A stretch of 64,000 nt of DNA, taken from positions 4,402,001-4,466,000 of the forward strand of contig NC_007951.1 of the NCBI RefSeq assembly GCF_000013645.1, written 5' to 3'. The notes under the pieces were generated by a model. It did no database searches. It saw only the letters and a program-made list of their open reading frames with translations, and was not told the origin of the DNA. Position numbers and translations under genes: made by a program. The stretch is from Paraburkholderia xenovorans LB400 (lineage in GTDB: Bacteria; Pseudomonadota; Gammaproteobacteria; Burkholderiales; Burkholderiaceae). Each line of letters begins with the position of its first letter. Positions within the stretch are counted from its first letter, which is position 1. This document shows positions 25,290-35,320 of this stretch, piece after piece.

Positions 25290-25520
25290 CACACGCCCCA
25301 CTTCTGAGTTGGATTTTTCCTTCACGTCGCTTCTACCGCCGCTAGTTTGCGCGAATGGAGTCGCCATTTACAAGGGCCGATTGCCAAAAACCGTGCGAAG
25401 CCCTTGATAAATCAGGGTTTCTCCGTACGGATCGCAAACTTTTTTGCACCTCCTTTTAAGTGCCCTCTGCGTTATTCCTGCTTTTTTCTTCTCTAATGCG
25501 TTTTATCTGAATTTCGCGAT

Positions 25521-26267
25521 TCAAACGGGATTAGGGATATCGATAAAGAGGTGTTCGATATCGAACTGCTCGGACAGGTGCTTGCCCACCGCCTGCACGC
25601 CGAAGCGTTCCGTGGCATGGTGGCCCGCTGCGAGAAAAGCGACGCCGCTTTCCGCCGACGTATGCATCACCGACTCCGACACTTCGCCGGTCAGATAAAC
25701 GTCGGCACCCGCGTCGATAGCCGCGTCGAACATGCCTTGCGCGGCGCCCGTGCACCAGGCCACGCGGCGCAGTTCGCGCTCCGCGTCGCCGAATACGAGC
25801 GGCGTGCGGCCGAGCGTCTGCTCGACTTGCGCGGTGAAGTGGGCGAGCGTGATCGGCATCGGAAAGGTGGCGAGCCAGCCAAGATCGTTCTCGCCGAAGC
25901 GCGCGTCGCTGATCCAGCCCATCTTCGCGCCGATCTGCGCGTTGTTGCCGAACTCCGGATGGTCGTCGAGCGGCAGATGATAGGCGAACAGATTCAGCTC
26001 GTTGGCGATCAGCAGTTTGAGACGACCATATTTACGGCCGGTGATCTGCGGCGCCTCGTTGCGCCAGAAGTAGCCGTGGTGGACCAGCACCGCGTCCGCG
26101 CCCCAATCCAGCGCGGCTTCCAGGAAGGCTGCCGAAGCGGTTACGCCGGTCGCCAGCCTGTTGATCCTGCGACGCCCTTCGACCTGCAGCCCATTGGGGC
26201 AATAGTCCTTGAAGCGCGCGGTTTCAAGGAGATTGTTCAAGTACAATTCAAGTTCGATCCGATCCAT
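25521..26267 (-). CDS. Nif3-like dinuclear metal-centre protein
   Basis: A 248-residue protein of the Nif3/YbgI family, which forms hexamers with a dinuclear metal site. Family motifs are NGLQVEGRRRINRLATGVTAS near 22-43, VLVHHGYFWR (metal His residues, about 60), AYHLPLDDHPEFGNN (about 95) and the C-terminal FLAAGHHATERFG (metal-binding HH). Function is unsettled; a GTP cyclohydrolase-like or DNA-linked role has been proposed. A GGAGG Shine-Dalgarno lies 5 bases before the ATG, within the 19-bp gap to the divergent protease gene. Confidence 0.92.
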   Translation of the reverse strand: MDRIELELYLNNLLETARFKDYCPNGLQVEGRRRINRLATGVTASAAFLEAALDWGADAVLVHHGYFWRNEAPQITGRKYGRLKLLIANELNLFAYHLPLDDHPEFGNNAQIGAKMGWISDARFGENDLGWLATFPMPITLAHFTAQVEQTLGRTPLVFGDAERELRRVAWCTGAAQGMFDAAIDAGADVYLTGEVSESVMHTSAESGVAFLAAGHHATERFGVQAVGKHLSEQFDIEHLFIDIPNPV

Positions 26268-26286
26268 ATAAACCTCCAGTCTTCAG

Positions 26287-27510
26287 ATGCTTAGACGCTT
26301 TTGGCTGTTTTTTGCCCAAGCGGTGACCGTGCTGTTGGCGCTCATGTTCATCATTGCGACTCTCAAGCCGCAGTGGCTGCAGCGTCAGGGGCAATTCGGC
26401 AAGCAACTCGCCGAGCCGATCGTCGCCCTCCGGGAAGTGGCGCCAGGCATCGGCAGCGGCCCAGCCCAGGCGTCGTATGCGGACGCCGCGCAAAAGGCCA
26501 TGCCCGCGGTCGTCAACGTGTTCTCCAGCAAGGATGGCTCACTGCCGCCCGACCCGCGCGCGAAAGATCCGCTGTTCCGCTACTTTTTCGGCGACAAGAA
26601 CAACCGCAAGCAGCAGGAGCAGCCCGCATCCAATCTGGGCTCCGGCGTGATAGTGAGTTCGGAAGGTTACATTCTAACGAACCAGCACGTCGTGGACGGC
26701 GCCGACCAGATCGAAATCGCGCTGGCCGACGGCCGCACCACGAATGCGAAGGTCATCGGCATCGACCCGGAAACGGATCTGGCCGTGCTCAAGGTCAACA
26801 TGACCAATCTGCCCACCATCACGCTCGGCCGCATGGACCAGACGCGCGTCGGCGACGTGGTGCTGGCGATCGGCAACCCGTTCGGCGTCGGCCAGACCGT
26901 GACAATGGGTATCGTCAGCGCGCTTGGGCGCAATCACCTCGGCATCAACACGTTCGAAAACTTTATTCAGACCGACGCGGCTATCAACCCGGGCAACTCG
27001 GGTGGCGCACTGGTCGACGTGAACGGCAACCTGCTCGGCATCAACACTGCCATCTATTCGCGCTCGGGCGGCTCGCTCGGCATCGGCTTCGCGATTCCCG
27101 TGTCGACCGCGCGCAGCGTGCTGGAGAGCATCATCACCACGGGTTCGGTCACGCGCGGCTGGATCGGCGTCGAACCGCAGGACGTCACGCCGGAGATCGC
27201 CGAATCGTTCGGGCTGGATCAGAAGTCGGGGGCGATTGTTGCGGGCGTATTGAAGAACGGTCCCGCGGACCGTGCGGGCATCAAGCCGGGCGACATTCTC
27301 GTGAACGTGAACGGGCAGGAGATCACCGACACTACGCGCCTGCTGAACGTGATCGCGCAAATCAAGCCGGGCACGGCTGCGAAGGTGCATCTGGTGCGCA
27401 AGAGCCGCGAGATGGATCTGGACGTCACCATCGGCAAGCGCCCGCCGCCGCCGAAGCAACCGGTCGAGGATAATGGCGGCGGTGATCAGCAGGATGACGA
27501 CGGGGGTTGA
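26287..27510 (+). CDS. Membrane-anchored HtrA/DegS-like serine protease
   Basis: A 407-residue trypsin-like protease. One N-terminal membrane helix (about 7-27) anchors it with the body in the periplasm. The catalytic triad is H134 (LTNQHVVDGA), D164 (DPETDLAVL) and S238 (NPGNSGG). A single PDZ domain spans about 285-375, and a Pro/Gly/Asp-rich tail follows. One PDZ plus a membrane anchor fits the DegS type, which senses misfolded outer-membrane proteins and starts the sigma-E response. No Shine-Dalgarno is visible before the ATG. It is divergent from the Nif3-like gene with only 19 bp between start codons. Confidence 0.93.
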   Translation: MLRRFWLFFAQAVTVLLALMFIIATLKPQWLQRQGQFGKQLAEPIVALREVAPGIGSGPAQASYADAAQKAMPAVVNVFSSKDGSLPPDPRAKDPLFRYFFGDKNNRKQQEQPASNLGSGVIVSSEGYILTNQHVVDGADQIEIALADGRTTNAKVIGIDPETDLAVLKVNMTNLPTITLGRMDQTRVGDVVLAIGNPFGVGQTVTMGIVSALGRNHLGINTFENFIQTDAAINPGNSGGALVDVNGNLLGINTAIYSRSGGSLGIGFAIPVSTARSVLESIITTGSVTRGWIGVEPQDVTPEIAESFGLDQKSGAIVAGVLKNGPADRAGIKPGDILVNVNGQEITDTTRLLNVIAQIKPGTAAKVHLVRKSREMDLDVTIGKRPPPPKQPVEDNGGGDQQDDDGG

Positions 27511-27644
27511 GATTCAGGTGCTGGAAGAGCGCTACGCTTCCCGCCGCCCCGTTTTCATAGCCTCTTCGAGCATGCCGAGAGTAAGCGATCTACCGCCGAG
27601 GGTTTCGCGCGCACTGGCGCTGAACGGCGACTTGGCTACCGTTG

Positions 27645-27676
27645 CGAAGAAAGGGCCGCTTTTCAGCTTTGCGGCC
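27645..27676 (-). terminator. Intrinsic terminator after tatC
   Basis: GGCCGC (27654-27659) pairs with GCGGCC (27671-27676). Read on the minus strand the stem is followed by CTTTCTTCG, a moderate T tract. It is placed 14 bp after the tatC stop. Confidence 0.55.
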
Positions 27677-27689
27677 GGATAGTGGTGGT

Positions 27690-28469
27690 TCACTCCGACG
27701 CACCCGCATCCTCGATCACCACCGGCTGCTTGCCTACGATCAACCGCGCCGCAATGATCCCCGCCTCGTAAAGCACGATCAGCGGAATCGCCAGAATCAA
27801 CTGCGAGAACACGTCCGGCGGCGTGACCACAGCGGAGATGACAAAGGCGCCCACGATCACATACGGACGAATCTCCTTGAGCTTCTTGAGCGTCACCACG
27901 TTCATGCGGACCAGCAGCACCACGACGATCGGCACTTCGAACGTCACGCCGAACGCGATGAACATGGTCAGCACGAAGCTCAGGTAATTGTCGATATCCG
28001 TGGTCATCTCCGCGCCGAGCGGCGCGTTGTAGTGCGCCATCACGCGGAAAATAGTCGGGAACACCACGAAGTACGCGAACGCCATGCCGCACAGGAACAG
28101 CGTGTAGCTGCTGCCCACCAGCGGCCCGACCAGTTTCTTCTCATGCTGGTAAAGACCCGGCGCAACGAACGCCCAGATCTGATACAGCACGATTGGCAGT
28201 GCGATCACAAAGGCCACCAGCATGGTCACCTTCATCGGCACGAAGAACGAGCCGGTCACATCCGTGACGATCATCTTGCCGTCTTTCGGCAGATTCTGCA
28301 TCAGCGGCCGCGCCAGCAGCCGGAAGATATCCGGCGCCCAATACACGAGTCCGACGAACACCACGACGACGGCAAGGCCGGCGCGAATGATACGGTCGCG
28401 CAATTCAACGAGGTGGGAAATGAAGGTCTCTTCAGTGCCTTCGTCCTGGGTTTGCTGGGGGTCGCTCAC
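27690..28469 (-). CDS. tatC: Sec-independent protein translocase TatC
   Basis: A 259-residue, six-helix membrane protein that recognises twin-arginine signal peptides and forms the receptor core with TatB. Signature regions are the ETFISHLVELRDRIIRAGLA N-terminus, GTKN-like cytoplasmic loop and the PMKVTMLVAFVIALPIVLYQIWAFVAPGLYQHEKK segment. It uses a GTG start. Last gene of tatABC. Likely Tat clients in this window are the Rieske subunit and the phosphatase-like lipoprotein near 60 kb. Confidence 0.97.
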   Translation of the reverse strand: MSDPQQTQDEGTEETFISHLVELRDRIIRAGLAVVVVFVGLVYWAPDIFRLLARPLMQNLPKDGKMIVTDVTGSFFVPMKVTMLVAFVIALPIVLYQIWAFVAPGLYQHEKKLVGPLVGSSYTLFLCGMAFAYFVVFPTIFRVMAHYNAPLGAEMTTDIDNYLSFVLTMFIAFGVTFEVPIVVVLLVRMNVVTLKKLKEIRPYVIVGAFVISAVVTPPDVFSQLILAIPLIVLYEAGIIAARLIVGKQPVVIEDAGASE

Positions 28470-28503
28470 ACCGGCCCTCGGTTAGAGATTGTCGTTCTGA
28501 TCA

Positions 28504-29031
28504 TCAGAAGAACCGCGTCGGACGACGCATGGTGGCCGGCGTATGCCGCGCCACGCGCGCCGCACCCGACTGCACACGCGTGCGGCGCGTGGTTGCGCGT
28601 TTGTACCAGGTGGGCATGGCCGTCTGCCTGACGCGCCAGTTCTTGCGTTTGGCCCCGGCGGCCGGCGTGCTGCCGGGCCACGATGTATTGCCTGCATTGC
28701 CGACGTCTTCGAGCGCGCCGCCCGCAATGCTCGGCGACACCGACGTGCCGCTGTTCCACGCGTCGTTCAGCTCGCTCTCATGCTTGCGCAGATTGTCCTG
28801 AACGGAGGTTTCGACGTTGGTCGCGGCTGCCTCGAACTCGCTTTTCATGCGGCGCAGTTCGTCGAGCTCGATTTCGCGCGTGACTTCGGCCTTCACGTCG
28901 TTGATATACCGCTGCGCACGGCCGAACAGCGCGCCGGCCGTGCGGGCGACGCGTGGCAGGCGCTCAGGGCCGAGTACGACCAGCGCGACGACGCCGATCA
29001 GCGCCATCTTGGTTAGACCGAGGTCCAGCAT
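28504..29031 (-). CDS. tatB: Sec-independent protein translocase TatB
   Basis: A 175-residue protein with an N-terminal membrane helix (MLDLGLTKMALIGVVALVVLGPERLPRVART pattern, including the conserved GPERLP hinge), an amphipathic helix (about 25-65) and a charged, disordered C-terminal half. TatB forms the substrate-receptor complex with TatC. The variable tail beyond about residue 90 is normal for the family. It lies between tatA and tatC with 34-39-bp gaps, so the three are probably one operon. Confidence 0.95.
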   Translation of the reverse strand: MLDLGLTKMALIGVVALVVLGPERLPRVARTAGALFGRAQRYINDVKAEVTREIELDELRRMKSEFEAAATNVETSVQDNLRKHESELNDAWNSGTSVSPSIAGGALEDVGNAGNTSWPGSTPAAGAKRKNWRVRQTAMPTWYKRATTRRTRVQSGAARVARHTPATMRRPTRFF

Positions 29032-29070
29032 GAAGTGGAATGTCCGTCAGTAACGCGGTTAAGCCGCGGC

Positions 29071-29427
<357 letters not shown>

Positions 29428-29550
29428 TCAACCCGCGACACGGAATGCCATTGTGGCCAGACGATCGCGTCGGCGACATTACAATGCGGCAAAAACATCG
29501 GCCGCGCTATTGTCCGTGACCAAAACTCACCGCGCCGCCCGGTTGCCCTG

Positions 29551-29916
29551 TCAACCCATGCGCTGCCAGGGGCGCGGTCCCGCGAGAATATGAGCGTGCA
29601 GGTGATACACCTCCTGCCCGCCGCCCGGACCGGTATTGATTACCGTGCGAAAACCCGTTTCGCCGCCCGTGTACGCCACGCCTAACTGATCCGCCAGACG
29701 CGCGGTCAGGACAAGCATTCTACCAAGCAGCGGTGCATCGCTTCCGGTGCAATTCGACAGCGTGGCGATGTGCCTGCGCGGGATCACCAGCACGTGGGTT
29801 TCGGCGGCCGGGCGGATGTCGCGGAAGGCAACGAACTCGTCGTCTTCGTGGACTTTGGTCGACGGAATCGCGCCGGCGGCGATCTTGCAGAAAAGGCAGT
29901 TCGGGTCGTGACTCAT
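29551..29916 (-). CDS. HIT-family nucleotide hydrolase (HinT-like)
   Basis: A 121-residue histidine-triad protein. The catalytic motif YHLHAHILAGP (H-x-H-x-H) is near residue 104-112 and the N-terminal NCLFCKIAAGAIPSTKVHEDD is typical of HinT/PKCI proteins, which hydrolyse purine nucleoside phosphoramidates. The length is normal for the family. It lies in the minus-strand series between the DUF4870-like gene and tatA, a conserved beta-proteobacterial position after the histidine genes. Confidence 0.95.
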   Translation of the reverse strand: MSHDPNCLFCKIAAGAIPSTKVHEDDEFVAFRDIRPAAETHVLVIPRRHIATLSNCTGSDAPLLGRMLVLTARLADQLGVAYTGGETGFRTVINTGPGGGQEVYHLHAHILAGPRPWQRMG

Positions 29917-29997
29917 CGTATTCCTGACACAGTATGGCTGGAGCGCGAAACGTGCGCGGCGCGGTTCATGTCAGGCCCGGCAACGCCCGGACGAAAC

Positions 29998-30393
29998 TCA
30001 GAACCAGCCGCGCGGATTCGCGAGCGGCTTGTTATCGTACAGATACAGCCAGCCTTTGATAATACGGTACAACATCCAGATGCTCACGGCCCACAGTACC
30101 GGAATGCCGATCACCACGAACAGCAGCACGCCGCCGATCGCATAACCCAGCAAGGCCATCCAGAAGGAACGGATCTGCCACTCGAAATGGGCTTCATACG
30201 GCGTGCCCACCACGTCGGGCCGCTTGACGTAGTTGATGATGATCGCGATCAGGATGGTCAGGCCGCCCGTCAGCCAGTGGACCGCGTACAGCGCGTAGAG
30301 AACGTGGGTGAGCGTGCGCAGGCTGCGCTCGCGCTCCGGCTCGATCGCGTTGCGATAAACCGGCGGCGGATAGCTTTCGTGCGACTGTTCCAT
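29998..30393 (-). CDS. DUF4870-like membrane protein
   Basis: A 131-residue protein with three predicted membrane helices (about 28-50, 70-95, 98-118), beginning with a Pro/Tyr-rich polar region. The hydrophobic pattern LTHVLYALYAVHWLTGGLTILIAIIINYVKRPDV and the FEWQIRSFWMALLGYAIG segment resemble the DUF4870/YIP1-like group of unknown function. It follows hisE by 128 bp on the same strand and precedes the HIT gene by 81 bp. Family assignment is moderately sure; no role can be given. Confidence 0.7.
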   Translation of the reverse strand: MEQSHESYPPPVYRNAIEPERERSLRTLTHVLYALYAVHWLTGGLTILIAIIINYVKRPDVVGTPYEAHFEWQIRSFWMALLGYAIGGVLLFVVIGIPVLWAVSIWMLYRIIKGWLYLYDNKPLANPRGWF

Positions 30394-30521
30394 GCTTGCG
30401 TCCTCCCGAGGATGCGCGTCAGATGCGTTCAGTGCAATATGGGCGCCGTTGCTCGCCAGTTCAAGACGGTGCGCCGAACGTCCGTCGTTCGGCCTCCGCT
30501 CAGTTGCCGCTCAGCCGTCGC

Positions 30522-30917
30522 TCAGTCGCCGTTCTGCTCGCGGTCGCGGCTCTTGCGCAGCGCCTTTTCCTCGATACCCGACATGCCTTCGCGGCGTTCG
30601 AGTTCGGCGAGCACGTCAGCCGGGCTCAGATCGAAGTGCGACAGCATGACGAGGCAATGGAACCATAAGTCCGCGACTTCGCCGACCAGCGCCTTCGGCG
30701 CGCCGCCGTGGCGTGCGTCCTTGGCGGCCAGCACGACTTCGGTGGCTTCTTCGCCGATCTTCTTCAGCACCGCGTCGTCGCCTTTGTGGAACAGGCGCGA
30801 CACATACGAGACCTCCGGATCGCCGCCCTTGCGGCTGTCGATGATCGCCGCGAGGCGCAGCAGCGTGTCGGTGGTGGACGCGGCGTTGGACGGCGTGGTT
30901 TGCGTGGATTGCGTCAT
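30522..30917 (-). CDS. hisE: Phosphoribosyl-ATP pyrophosphatase
   Basis: A 131-residue all-alpha NTP pyrophosphatase that converts phosphoribosyl-ATP to phosphoribosyl-AMP, step 2 of histidine synthesis. Metal-binding acidic residues are in [15 protein letters not shown] (about 57-71) and [13 protein letters not shown] (about 81-93). The ATG overlaps the hisI stop (ATGA), which defines the start; a longer in-frame frame is rejected. HisE and HisI are separate proteins here, as in most beta-proteobacteria. Confidence 0.97.
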
Positions 30918-31324
30918 TTGTAGATCTGTTCGGGGTCTTTCAGCACGGCGTCGACGGCAACCCAGTCGCCATCTTCCACCGAGCCTTCGAATTTCTGGAA
31001 AAAGCACGAGTGGCGGCCGGTATGGCAGGCAATGCCCGACACCTGCTCCACTTTCAGCAGCACGACGTCTTCGTCGCAATCGAGCCGCACTTCGTGCACA
31101 TGCTGCACGTGGCCGGACTCTTCACCCTTGAACCACAGGCGCTGACGCGAGCGCGAGAAATACACCGCGCGGCCTGTTTCGACGGTTTTCGCCAACGCTT
31201 CGCGGTTCATCCACGCGAACATCAGCACGTCGTTCGTCGACGCTTCCTGCGCGATCACCGGCACGAGGCCGTTCGCGTCCCACCTGACCTTGTCGAGCCA
31301 ATTGACTGCCGAGGGATTCACCAC
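30914..31324 (-). CDS. hisI: Phosphoribosyl-AMP cyclohydrolase
   Basis: A 136-residue zinc- and magnesium-dependent enzyme that opens the adenine ring of phosphoribosyl-AMP, step 3 of histidine synthesis. Motifs are [38 protein letters not shown] (about 35-72) and the metal site [13 protein letters not shown]...[11 protein letters not shown] with conserved Cys and His. The start is a GTG one base after the hisF stop (a second GTG follows directly). It is coupled by ATGA to hisE. Confidence 0.97.
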
Positions 31325-31325
31325 G

Positions 31326-32099
<774 letters not shown>

Positions 32100-32316
32100 G
32101 ATCTTGCAATTCTGCCAATACCGCTGATGAGGCCGCTCGCCTGGATGAGCGGCACAATGCCGGCGCGGTCAGTCGCGCCGCCGGTGAGTTCCACGCAACC
32201 GGCTCGAGACGGTATGCCGGTGTCAGGCCGCGCCGCTCGGACGCCGGCGATTCGCTCGCCGCGACGCCGAACGCACGAGGCGCGAGCGGCAAGCCTGCCG
32301 ACCCCGCCTCCCCGTT

Positions 32317-33069
32317 TTAAGCGTCGTCCGATTCGCGCAGCCGGTCCGCGAGGGTTTGCGCCGCCGCGAAGTCGAGATCGCCCGAGTAGATGGCCCGCCC
32401 GCAGATCACGCCTTCGATGCCTTCGTCTTCGACTTCGCACAGCGATTCGATGTCCGCAAGGTTCGACAAGCCGCCGCTCGCGATCACCGGAATCTTCACC
32501 GCGCGCGCGAGACGCACCGTCGCTTCGATGTTGATGCCCTGCAGCATGCCGTCACGGCCGATGTCGGTATAGATGATCGACTCGCAGCCGTAGTCCTCGA
32601 ACTTGCGCGCGAGGTCGGCCACTTCGTGGCCGGTGAGCTTGCTCCAGCCGTCGGTCGCGACCTTGCCGTCTTTCGCATCCAGCCCCACGATGATATGGCC
32701 GCCGAACGCCGTGCAGGCATCTTGCAGAAAGCCGGGATTCTTCACCGCCGCCGTGCCGATGATCACGTACGACAGACCGTCGTCCAGATAGCGCTCGATC
32801 GTGTTCAGGTCGCGAATGCCGCCGCCCAGCTGAACGGGAATCTCGCCGCCCACCTCTGCGATGATCGCGCGAATCGCGTCTTCGTTCTTCGGCTTGCCGG
32901 CGAACGCGCCATTCAGGTCGACGAGGTGCAGACGCCGGGCCCCGCGATCGACCCAATGTCGGGCCATCGCCGCCGGTTCCTCGGAAAATATCGTCGCCTG
33001 GTCCATATCGCCCTGTTTGAGGCGTACACACTGACCGTCTTTCAGGTCGATGGCGGGAATCAGCAGCAT
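32317..33069 (-). CDS. hisA: ProFAR isomerase
   Basis: A 250-residue (beta/alpha)8 barrel isomerase that converts ProFAR to PRFAR. The start MLLIPAIDLKDGQCVRLKQGDMDQATIFSE is diagnostic, with the catalytic Asp in AIDLKDG; the second Asp lies in IYTDIGRDGMLQG (about 130). Phosphate loops GGGIRD and IASGGLSN are intact. It is paralogous to HisF, as is normal for this pathway. The 214-bp and 217-bp gaps on either side hold no supported gene. Confidence 0.98.
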   Translation of the reverse strand: MLLIPAIDLKDGQCVRLKQGDMDQATIFSEEPAAMARHWVDRGARRLHLVDLNGAFAGKPKNEDAIRAIIAEVGGEIPVQLGGGIRDLNTIERYLDDGLSYVIIGTAAVKNPGFLQDACTAFGGHIIVGLDAKDGKVATDGWSKLTGHEVADLARKFEDYGCESIIYTDIGRDGMLQGINIEATVRLARAVKIPVIASGGLSNLADIESLCEVEDEGIEGVICGRAIYSGDLDFAAAQTLADRLRESDDA

Positions 33070-33283
33070 AGCAATCGGGTGTTGTCTGGGAAGGGGTTGA
33101 AGGTCGGCGCGAGCGGCTGAGGGTTCAGCCCGCCGGGACGCCGTTTCGCTAGTTTAGTACAACTCTTTCGACGTCCTTGCGCGGCGTCGGGCGCAAGCGA
33201 AATCGCGGTGCTGCGGGTGCGGCGCGCGGCGATCGTTCCGCTTGTGGCAGAACGACGCACGGCAACAGGATGAAGAAAGGCGC

Positions 33284-33925
33284 TCACGGGTTCCAGTGCA
33301 CGAAGTTGCGATACACGCGCAGCCCCGCTTCGGCGCTCTTTTCCGGGTGGAATTGGGTCGCGAAGATGTTATCGCGCGCCACCGCCGAGGTAAAGGGCAC
33401 GCCGTACACCGTTTCGCCCACGGTATGGGCCGCATTATCGGGCACCACGTAGTAACTGTGCACGAAGTAGAAGAACGCGTTGTCCGCGACACCGTCCCAC
33501 AGCGGATGCGGCCGGGTCTGATGCACGCGGTTCCAGCCCATTTGCGGCACCTTGAAGCGCGAGCCGTCGTCCTGCAACTGGCCTTCCAGATCGAAGCGCA
33601 GCACCTTGCCGGGCAGTAGACCGAGACCCGGCGTGTTGCCTTCCGCGCTCCAGTCGAACAGCATCTGCTCGCCGACGCACACGCCCATCAGCGGCTTGGT
33701 GCGGGATGCTTCGATCACCGCTTCCTGCAGGCCGGACTCGCCGAGACTGCGCATGCAGTCGGGCATCGCGCCCTGGCCGGGCAGCACCACGCGGCCGGCG
33801 GCGTGGATCGCTTCCGGCCGGTCGACGATCGCCACATCCGCTTCCGGCGCGGCTTTGCGCAGCGCCTGGGCAACCGAACGCAGGTTGCCCATTCCGTAAT
33901 CCACAATCGCTATCGAAGTTTTCAT
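33284..33925 (-). CDS. hisH: Imidazole glycerol phosphate synthase, glutaminase subunit
   Basis: A 213-residue class I glutamine amidotransferase that supplies ammonia to HisF. The nucleophile is C83 in PLMGVCVGEQMLF, and the His-Glu pair is in FATQFHPEKSAEAG (about 190-203). The N-terminal VDYGMGNLRSV is the family start. The ATG overlaps the marC stop (ATGA), so an unrelated membrane-protein gene is translationally coupled upstream. Confidence 0.98.
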   Translation of the reverse strand: MKTSIAIVDYGMGNLRSVAQALRKAAPEADVAIVDRPEAIHAAGRVVLPGQGAMPDCMRSLGESGLQEAVIEASRTKPLMGVCVGEQMLFDWSAEGNTPGLGLLPGKVLRFDLEGQLQDDGSRFKVPQMGWNRVHQTRPHPLWDGVADNAFFYFVHSYYVVPDNAAHTVGETVYGVPFTSAVARDNIFATQFHPEKSAEAGLRVYRNFVHWNP

Positions 33926-34542
33926 TTCAAATTAGGCAGCAATGCCTTCAATCCATCGACGATGAATTCCACCGCCAGCGCCGATAACATCAAACCCATG
34001 AGCCGCGTGCCGATGTTGATACCCGTGCGACCCACCCAGCGGGCAATCGGTTCGGCAAGGCGCAGCGAAAAAAAGCAGATCGCCGCCAATACCGCGCCGA
34101 TCGCGACGAGGCTGATCCGGTCGTACCAATGCGCCGAGCCGGCCGCATAGATGATCGTAGTACTGATCGCGCCCGGACCGGTCAACAACGGAATCGCCAG
34201 CGGCACGACCGCGATGTTGTCCTTCTGCTCCGCTTCGTGGCGCTCTTCCGGCGTGGAACGGCTGTTGCCGATCTGCGCGTTCAGCATGTTGATCGCCATC
34301 AGCAGCATGATGATCCCGCCGCCCACTTCGAGCGAGCCGACCGAAATGCCGAAGAAGGCGATGATCTGCTGCCCGAGCAGCGTGGTCACCGCAATCACGC
34401 AGAACACCGAAATGGCCGCGATCCGGATGGTTCTACGCCGCTCGGCGTCGCTCTGATGCGCTGTCAGGCTCATGAAGAACGGGATGGCGCCGACCGGGTT
34501 GATCAACGCCAGCAGCGAAATAAACGACTTCAGAATGTCCAT
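33922..34542 (-). CDS. MarC-family integral membrane protein
   Basis: A 206-residue protein with six predicted membrane helices and the MarC signature: FISLLALINPVGAIPFFMSLT at the start and the PLAIPLLTGPGAISTTII segment (about 112-130). Despite the name, MarC proteins are not linked to multidrug resistance and their role is unknown. It is inserted between hisB and hisH and overlaps hisH by four bases, a conserved arrangement in related beta-proteobacteria as far as I recall. A transporter role is only inferred. Confidence 0.93.
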   Translation of the reverse strand: MDILKSFISLLALINPVGAIPFFMSLTAHQSDAERRRTIRIAAISVFCVIAVTTLLGQQIIAFFGISVGSLEVGGGIIMLLMAINMLNAQIGNSRSTPEERHEAEQKDNIAVVPLAIPLLTGPGAISTTIIYAAGSAHWYDRISLVAIGAVLAAICFFSLRLAEPIARWVGRTGINIGTRLMGLMLSALAVEFIVDGLKALLPNLK

Positions 34543-34617
34543 CGCACACCGGGCGCGAGCGCAAACGGCGCCGGTCCCGGTCCAGGTAAATAGGCCGATG
34601 AGCCGGCTGGTGAGCGC

Positions 34618-35205
34618 TTAAAGGCTGCCCTTGGTCGACGGAATCTGTCCGGCCGCGCGTTCGTCCAGTTCGGTAGCCATGCGCAATGCACGCCCGAACG
34701 CCTTGAACACCGTTTCCATCTGATGATGGGCGTTCAGGCCGCGCAGGTTGTCGATATGCAGCGTCACGCCGGCGTGATTGACGAAGCCGCGGAAAAATTC
34801 GATGGACAGATCGACGTCGAACGTACCGATGCGCGCGCGCGTGAACGGCACATGGAATTCGAGCCCCGGACGACCGGAAAAATCGATCACGACGCGCGAC
34901 AGCGCTTCGTCGAGCGGCACGTAAGAATGACCGTAACGGCGGATGCCCTTCTTGTCGCCGATCGCTTTCGCGACGGCCTGGCCGAGCGTGATGCCGGTGT
35001 CTTCGACCGTGTGATGGTCGTCGATATGCAGATCGCCATGCGCTTCGATCTCGAGGTCGAACAATCCATGCCGCGCGATCTGGTCGAGCATGTGGTCCAG
35101 AAACGGCACGCCGGTGGCCAGCTTCTGCTGACCGGTGCCGTCCAGATTGATCTTCACACGGATCTGCGTTTCGCTGGTGTTGCGAACGACTTCCGCAAGG
35201 CGCAT
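34618..35205 (-). CDS. hisB: Imidazoleglycerol-phosphate dehydratase
   Basis: A 195-residue manganese enzyme for step 6 of histidine synthesis. Metal-binding HHTVEDTGI (DDHHTVED, about 65-75) and the second HHQMET site (NAHHQMETVFKAFGRAL, about 160-176) are intact. The start MRLAEVVRNTSETQI is chosen over a longer frame because of GAGG about 8 bases upstream and family length. This is the monofunctional HisB, without the N-terminal histidinol-phosphatase domain of enteric HisB. Confidence 0.98.
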   Translation of the reverse strand: MRLAEVVRNTSETQIRVKINLDGTGQQKLATGVPFLDHMLDQIARHGLFDLEIEAHGDLHIDDHHTVEDTGITLGQAVAKAIGDKKGIRRYGHSYVPLDEALSRVVIDFSGRPGLEFHVPFTRARIGTFDVDLSIEFFRGFVNHAGVTLHIDNLRGLNAHHQMETVFKAFGRALRMATELDERAAGQIPSTKGSL

Positions 35206-35320
35206 GGTAATTCCTCGAATCTGGCTAGAAAGCGATAGGTATGTGGGATGGAAAAACGGCAGGGCTGCGCGCGCTATCCCGTGATGAGGAAAAGCGCTTG
35301 CGCGGCCATTCGGCACGCCT

